In this document: one piece after another, positions 59,577 to 64,000 of the stretch
Position numbering within the stretch: the stretch's first letter is position 1
Layout of the letters: each line of letters begins with the position of its first letter
Source of the DNA: Bacteroidales bacterium UBA1187
GTDB taxonomy: Bacteria > Bacteroidota > Bacteroidia > Bacteroidales > Paludibacteraceae
Assembly: GCA_002309835.1 (NCBI GenBank)
Contig: DBYL01000040.1
Span: forward strand, 1,644-65,643
Direction: 5' to 3'
Length of the DNA stretch: 64,000 nucleotides
Program-made: the position numbers and the translations under genes
The notes under the pieces: model-generated
What the model saw: the letters and a program-made list of their open reading frames with translations, nothing else
Told to the model about the DNA's origin: nothing
Databases searched by the model: none

Positions 59577-61352
59577 ATGGATAAGATACGTAATTTCTGT
59601 ATTATAGCGCATATAGACCATGGTAAAAGTACCTTGGCCGACCGAATGCTGGAGATCACCGGCACCGTAGATGTTCGCCAGATGGAGAACCAGGTGCTGG
59701 ATGACATGGAGTTGGAGAAAGAGCGCGGTATCACCATTAAGAGCCACGCTATTCAGATGGATCATAAGGGTTATACCCTTAACCTCATCGACACTCCGGG
59801 GCACGTGGATTTCAGTTATGAGGTAAGCCGTAGTATCGCGGCATGCGAGGGTGCGGTGCTGGTAGTAGATGCTACGCAAGGCGTACAGGCGCAGACGATC
59901 AGCAATCTATACATGGCTATCGAGCATGATCTGGAGATCATCCCTGTGCTCAATAAATGCGACATGGACAATGCCATGCCTGAGCGCGTAGAGGACGAGA
60001 TCGTAGAGCTGTTAGGTTGCAAGCGCGAGGAGATTCTTCGCTGCTCCGCCAAGACGGGAGAAGGTGTGCCGGAGATATTAGACGCCATCATCGAGCGCAT
60101 CCCTGCGCCAGTAGGTGATCCGAATGCACCGCTTCAGTGCCTGGTCTTCGATAGCGTTTTCAATTCTTTCCGCGGTATTATCGCGTATTTCAAGGTTGTC
60201 AACGGAACGATGCATTCCGGTGACCGCGTGCGATTTGTGAATACCGGTAAGGAGTACGACGCCGATGAGATAGGTATCCTCAAGCTCGACATGAGTCCGC
60301 GTAAATCCATCAGTGCCGGAAACGTAGGATATATCATCTCGGGTATTAAGACGAGTACGGAAGTGAAAGTGGGCGACACCATTACCCACGTAGCACGGCC
60401 ATGCGACAAGGCGATTGACGGCTTCGAAGAAGCCAAGCCGATGGTCTTCGCGGGTGTGTACCCTATTGAGAGTGAGGATTACGAGGATCTGCGCGCAAGT
60501 CTGGAAAAATTGCAACTCAATGACGCGAGTCTCACGTTCCAGCCGGAGAGTTCGATGGCGCTGGGTTTCGGTTTCCGCTGCGGATTCTTAGGTCTGCTGC
60601 ACATGGAGATCGTGCAGGAGCGTCTGGACCGCGAGTTCGACATGGATGTCATCACGACAGTGCCGAACGTAAGTTATAATGTCTATACCAAAGACGGAGG
60701 CATGGTAGAGGTGCATAATCCTGCCGGCATGCCGGACCTCACGGAGATAGATCGCATCGAGGAACCGTATATCCGCGCGAGCGTGATTACCACGGCGGAC
60801 TATATCGGTCCGATTATGACGCTTTGCCTCAGCAAACGCGGCGAATTGGTTAAGCAGGAATATATCAGTGGTAATCGCATGGAATTACTCTTCGATATGC
60901 CACTGGGCGAGATCGTTATTGACTTCTACGACAAACTTAAATCAATCTCCAAAGGGTATGCTTCTTTCGACTGGCATATGAATGGTTTCAGGCCGTCCAA
61001 CCTCGTGAAATTGGATATACTGCTCAATGGCGAGCAGGTCGATGCGCTCTCTACCCTCACCCATCGCGACAATGCCGTTGATTTCGGTCGTCGTATGTGC
61101 GAGAAGCTCAAAGAGCTTTTGCCGCGGCAGCAGTTCGATATCGCTATTCAAGCGGCTATCGGCGCCAAGATTATCGCCCGCGAGACTGTTAAACAGGTAC
61201 GTAAGGATGTATTGGCGAAATGTTACGGCGGTGATGTAAGCCGTAAGCGTAAGTTACTCGAGAAGCAGAAACGCGGTAAGAAGCGTATGAAGCAGATCGG
61301 TAATGTGGAAGTGCCGCAAAAAGCCTTCCTGGCAGTGTTGAAACTGGACTAA
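59577..61352 (+). CDS. lepA: Elongation factor 4 (LepA)
   Basis: Ribosome-associated GTPase, back-translocase or assembly factor. 591 residues: G1 AHIDHGKSTLADR, EKERGITIKSHAIQM, G3 DTPGHVDF, G4 NKCDMD; LepA-specific C-terminal domain with RETVKQVRKDVLAKCYGGDV and KKRMKQIGNVEVPQKAFLAV. Nearly leaderless, as the ATG is next to the promoter. Confidence 0.97.
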   Translation: MDKIRNFCIIAHIDHGKSTLADRMLEITGTVDVRQMENQVLDDMELEKERGITIKSHAIQMDHKGYTLNLIDTPGHVDFSYEVSRSIAACEGAVLVVDATQGVQAQTISNLYMAIEHDLEIIPVLNKCDMDNAMPERVEDEIVELLGCKREEILRCSAKTGEGVPEILDAIIERIPAPVGDPNAPLQCLVFDSVFNSFRGIIAYFKVVNGTMHSGDRVRFVNTGKEYDADEIGILKLDMSPRKSISAGNVGYIISGIKTSTEVKVGDTITHVARPCDKAIDGFEEAKPMVFAGVYPIESEDYEDLRASLEKLQLNDASLTFQPESSMALGFGFRCGFLGLLHMEIVQERLDREFDMDVITTVPNVSYNVYTKDGGMVEVHNPAGMPDLTEIDRIEEPYIRASVITTADYIGPIMTLCLSKRGELVKQEYISGNRMELLFDMPLGEIVIDFYDKLKSISKGYASFDWHMNGFRPSNLVKLDILLNGEQVDALSTLTHRDNAVDFGRRMCEKLKELLPRQQFDIAIQAAIGAKIIARETVKQVRKDVLAKCYGGDVSRKRKLLEKQKRGKKRMKQIGNVEVPQKAFLAVLKLD

Positions 61353-61378
61353 TAACGATATAACAAAACAATCTTATT

Positions 61379-62683
61379 ATGCTTGAGCATTTAATTCCTG
61401 CGTGGATGTTAATCCCGTTTGTAGTGATGCTATTATGCATCGCTGTACTGCCGCTCATCCCTCACGTAGGCGAGTGGTGGGAAGAAAATCTGCACAAGTT
61501 GTATGTGTCTCTGATCCTCGGTGTACCGGTAGGTATCTGGCTGTGCGTGAACGGCATGAGCCATGAACTCGAACATCAGATGATTTACGACTACGTGCCG
61601 TTTATTTTACTGCTGATGGCGCTCTTTGTGACCACCGGAGGTATCTGTATTCGCGGTGACCTCAAAGCTACTCCGACGACCAACACCATCATCTTAGCCA
61701 TTGGTTGGGTGCTGGCTTCGTTTATGGGTACGACGGGTGCAGCGATGTTACTTATCCGTCTGTTACTCAGCACGATACAGCAGCGTAAGTACCGCGTTCA
61801 CACGGTGCTTTTCTTCATCGCCATCGTCGCTAACTGCGGTGGTCTGTTGTCGCCGCTGGGTGATCCTCCTTTGTTCCTGCTCTTCCAAAAAGGCACGCCG
61901 TTCATGTGGTGGATGCAAAACATGCTGCCGGAGTGGCTTGTGACGGGTGTATTACTGCTGGGTATCTATTATGTCGTTGACTGGTATTTCTATCGCAAGG
62001 AGCCGACGGAGAACCTGATGGCAGATGTTCGCGAAGCGAAGAAACTGCAAGTGAGCGGACTGATCAACATCGTTTGGTTGCTTTGCGTGATTGCCAGCAC
62101 GATGTTCATCAACTCCACGTATATCCCAGCTATGGGTGAGCACGATGCTCCGTGGTATCTGAAACTGCTGCGCGAATGGTGCTTCATCGCTATCATCGCC
62201 GCTTCCTGGCTGACGACTCCGAAGGAGACGCGCGTGAAGAACAACTACTCCTGGACACCTATCCTCGAGGTGGCTTGCGTCTTCTTGGGTATTTTCGCTA
62301 CAATGACACCGGCCTTGATGTTCCTGCAGCAGAACCCGCTGCCGGTAGATGCGCCTTGGCAGTTCGTTTATTGTACGGGTGCATTGAGTGCATTCCTGGA
62401 TAATGCGCCTACGGCGATGGTCTTCCATGCTACGGCTACTACCCTGCCCGTTGACGCCGCTACTGCCGTAGCAGGTATCGCGCCGGAGTTCATGAAGGCA
62501 ATCTCTATGGGTGCCGTATTCTTTGGAGCACTGACGTATATCGGTAATGGACCTAACTTCATGGTGAAGTCGATTGCTGAGCAAGAAGGAATCGAGATGC
62601 CGAGTTTCTTCGGATATATGATTAAGTTCAGTCTCATCATCCTCTTGCCGGTTTACATCATCGTTCAATTGTTGTTTATCTAA
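61379..62683 (+). CDS. NhaD-like Na+/H+ antiporter (citrate-transporter superfamily)
   Basis: A 434-residue inner-membrane protein with about 11-12 helices of the ion transporter (IT) superfamily. SFMGTTGAAMLLIRLLL, NCGGLLSPLGDPPLFLLFQKG and ALSAFLDNAPTAMVFH are the paired conserved loops; annotated homologues in Bacteroides are called sodium:proton antiporters. It follows lepA by 26 bp and overlaps dedA (TAATG). Direct evidence for the ion is lacking. Confidence 0.86.
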   Translation: MLEHLIPAWMLIPFVVMLLCIAVLPLIPHVGEWWEENLHKLYVSLILGVPVGIWLCVNGMSHELEHQMIYDYVPFILLLMALFVTTGGICIRGDLKATPTTNTIILAIGWVLASFMGTTGAAMLLIRLLLSTIQQRKYRVHTVLFFIAIVANCGGLLSPLGDPPLFLLFQKGTPFMWWMQNMLPEWLVTGVLLLGIYYVVDWYFYRKEPTENLMADVREAKKLQVSGLINIVWLLCVIASTMFINSTYIPAMGEHDAPWYLKLLREWCFIAIIAASWLTTPKETRVKNNYSWTPILEVACVFLGIFATMTPALMFLQQNPLPVDAPWQFVYCTGALSAFLDNAPTAMVFHATATTLPVDAATAVAGIAPEFMKAISMGAVFFGALTYIGNGPNFMVKSIAEQEGIEMPSFFGYMIKFSLIILLPVYIIVQLLFI

Positions 62684-63336
62684 TGAGTCTGATAGATAAT
62701 CTTATCACGTGGTATTCGGCGCATATGAACTATGCGTCGATTACTGCGTTGATGGCCGTCGAGTCATCGTTTATTCCGTTCCCGAGTGAAGTAGTCATCC
62801 CGCCTGCAGCCTTCGTTGCCGGTCAACCTGACAGTGTATTGTGCGCAACGGGCAACTACCCTCTGGATGTACTGTTCATCGTCCTTTTCGGCACTTTAGG
62901 TGCTATGATCGGCGCGATCATCAACTACGGTCTGTCGGTATGGTTGGGACGCATCATCATCTATAAGTTCGCGGACAGCAAACTCGGGCATCTATGCCTG
63001 CTCTCGAGCGAGAAGATAGAGCGCGCAGAGGCTTATTTCCGCGAGAAAGGCAATGTATCTACCTTCATCGGACGTTTCATCCCGGGTATCCGTCAGTTGA
63101 TATCTATCCCTGCCGGACTGAGCAGAATGCATTTCGGCGCATTCCTCTGGTGGACGTTCCTGGGTGCGTTTATATGGAATTGCATCCTCGCTGCTTTAGG
63201 ATACGTGGCAGCAGGTCAGATGGACCTGATAAAAGAATATAGCCACGAACTAAGCGTGGCTATACTGATCTTGGTTGGCGTGGTTATCGCCTATTTTGTG
63301 GTGAAACATTTTATCGTTTCAGCCAAGCGCAAATAG
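62683..63336 (+). CDS. DedA-family membrane protein
   Basis: 217 residues with about five or six hydrophobic segments. The family blocks ESSFIPFPSEVVIPPAAFVA, LGAMIGAIINYGLSVWLGR and FIGRFIPGIRQLISIPAGLS, with the conserved Glu and Arg, are present. DedA proteins act as undecaprenyl-phosphate or phospholipid translocases in several bacteria and affect membrane potential. The 3' end overlaps the convergent gene by 26 bp. Confidence 0.93.
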   Translation: MSLIDNLITWYSAHMNYASITALMAVESSFIPFPSEVVIPPAAFVAGQPDSVLCATGNYPLDVLFIVLFGTLGAMIGAIINYGLSVWLGRIIIYKFADSKLGHLCLLSSEKIERAEAYFREKGNVSTFIGRFIPGIRQLISIPAGLSRMHFGAFLWWTFLGAFIWNCILAALGYVAAGQMDLIKEYSHELSVAILILVGVVIAYFVVKHFIVSAKRK

Positions 63337-64000
63337 CTTTTCTCTGGTCGATAAGTTCGGCCACTCCACAACCGGCAATCCATCCGATAAGGAGGAAAAC
63401 CAATACGCATAGAAGGCGACCGTTAAGGGGTCTCGAATACACTGCAAAGTGATTTTCAAGCACTACCGGAGCGGTCGCTAACTGCATTCTATAGTCGCCT
63501 AACTGCAGATGTTTCTGCTGCTCGTATATCTCTTCGAGGAACAAGCGCACTTTACGATCTCCATAGAAATTAACGCCATTTCCGTTGTAGTTAGCGGGTT
63601 GTGCAGGCGAAGAAGCATAGAAATAATAGGCGCTTGTCAGGCTGTCAAGTTTCTGGGCCTGACGATGGTTAAACGCCACCTCTTCGCGCAGGTTTGTGAT
63701 ATACGTAGCATACGACTGCTGCATGGCTTCATTGCTATTGAGGTATTCAAGCAACGCCTGCTCTATCTGCGGCACCTGATGGAAATCACGCGCTTTGAGG
63801 CGGAACTGCAGACACAGGCGATCCTGCATCTGCACGTTGATAGTGTCCGTTGGACGCGATTTATGACGAAAATCGATGTAGTCCGCTACGCCATCACCTA
63901 AGCCGTCCACGACGCGATAGGTAGTAAACCGCTTGGCTACTTTATCTGCGAGGAACGGATTGATAGCTGCGTCTGCAGGCAACAGACGGCCTGTACGCAG
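63311..64000 (-). CDS. 3' part of a Wzz-like membrane protein (runs off the right edge)
   Basis: The frame is open to the right edge (it reads LRTGRLLPADAAINPFLADK before the first in-window Met), so the N-terminus is missing. Visible: a mixed strand/helix periplasmic part, a likely coiled coil (about 90 residues before the end of that part, EEVAFNHRQAQKLDSLTSAY), a Pro-containing stretch APVVLENHFAVYSRPLN and a final membrane helix (RLLCVLVFLLIGWIAGCGVA) with a basic tail. This layout, with periplasmic helices then a C-terminal membrane helix, resembles Wzz chain-length regulators, but I cannot confirm the family. Confidence 0.55.
   Translation of the reverse strand: MRTGRLLPADAAINPFLADKVAKRFTTYRVVDGLGDGVADYIDFRHKSRPTDTINVQMQDRLCLQFRLKARDFHQVPQIEQALLEYLNSNEAMQQSYATYITNLREEVAFNHRQAQKLDSLTSAYYFYASSPAQPANYNGNGVNFYGDRKVRLFLEEIYEQQKHLQLGDYRMQLATAPVVLENHFAVYSRPLNGRLLCVLVFLLIGWIAGCGVAELIDQRKAICAWLKR

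Overview
The window reads as chromosomal DNA of a Bacteroidales bacterium (Bacteroidota), probably an uncultured gut or rumen type. The reasons are: promoters with the Bacteroidota signature TTG-N20-TAnnTTTG; almost no Shine-Dalgarno sequences; a V-type ATPase operon containing a DUF2764 gene; type IX secretion (T9SS) and gliding-type proteins; TonB receptors with carboxypeptidase-regulatory N-domains; a BT_3928-type protein; and the gene order pyrH-frr-rsgA. Gene density is very high. No rRNA, tRNA, insertion sequence, prophage or CRISPR array was found.

Layout. 1-6.0 kb: tail of an unidentified gene, serC-serA, a T9SS substrate with a gliding-type C-terminus, and an M3 oligopeptidase. 6.1-12.7 kb (minus strand): a tight operon pheT-prfC-nucleoside MFS-gldF-metallophosphoesterase. 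12.9-24.4 kb: a SUMF1-domain protein, gyrA-TPR-ruvX-def-mntP-DUF3109-cinA, then an unusual fusion of an AspT-type antiporter to a PD40 propeller and an OmpA domain. 24.4-35.1 kb: a V-ATPase operon (E, DUF2764, A, B, D, I, K) with a secreted M6-type metalloprotease gene inserted between A and B, followed by fabD and a 58-residue membrane protein. 35.1-40.1 kb: DUF1232, HAD, lon, an XRE regulator, a 0.5-kb gap and queH. 40.1-48.0 kb: two TonB receptors, a divergent PagL-like deacylase, an unknown protein and a GT2 glycosyltransferase. 48.1-48.8 kb: a non-coding stretch. 48.8-56.6 kb: waaA-hisS-DUF1599-BT_3928-tpiA-carbonic anhydrase-pyrH-frr-rsgA. 56.5-59.4 kb (minus): korB-korA. 59.5-64 kb: lepA, an NhaD-type antiporter, DedA and the 3' part of a Wzz-like gene.

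Working together. The V-ATPase (its K subunit carries the Na+-ligand residues known from Enterococcus hirae NtpK), the Na+/H+-antiporter-like protein and the 2-oxoacid:ferredoxin oxidoreductase fit an anaerobic, ion-gradient energy economy. waaA, the PagL-like deacylase, the GT2 enzyme and the TonB receptors serve the outer envelope.

The most unusual features are the transporter-PD40-OmpA fusion; the protease gene translationally coupled inside the V-ATPase operon; a set of locus-specific short tandem repeats (7-, 8- and 11-bp units) that fill whole intergenic gaps and sometimes enter genes; a GC-rich palindromic repeat inserted in the same reading frame in two unrelated genes; a promoter-terminator pair with no gene between (candidate small RNA); and a palindrome, TTGCATATATGCAA, sitting on the -33 box of four promoters.
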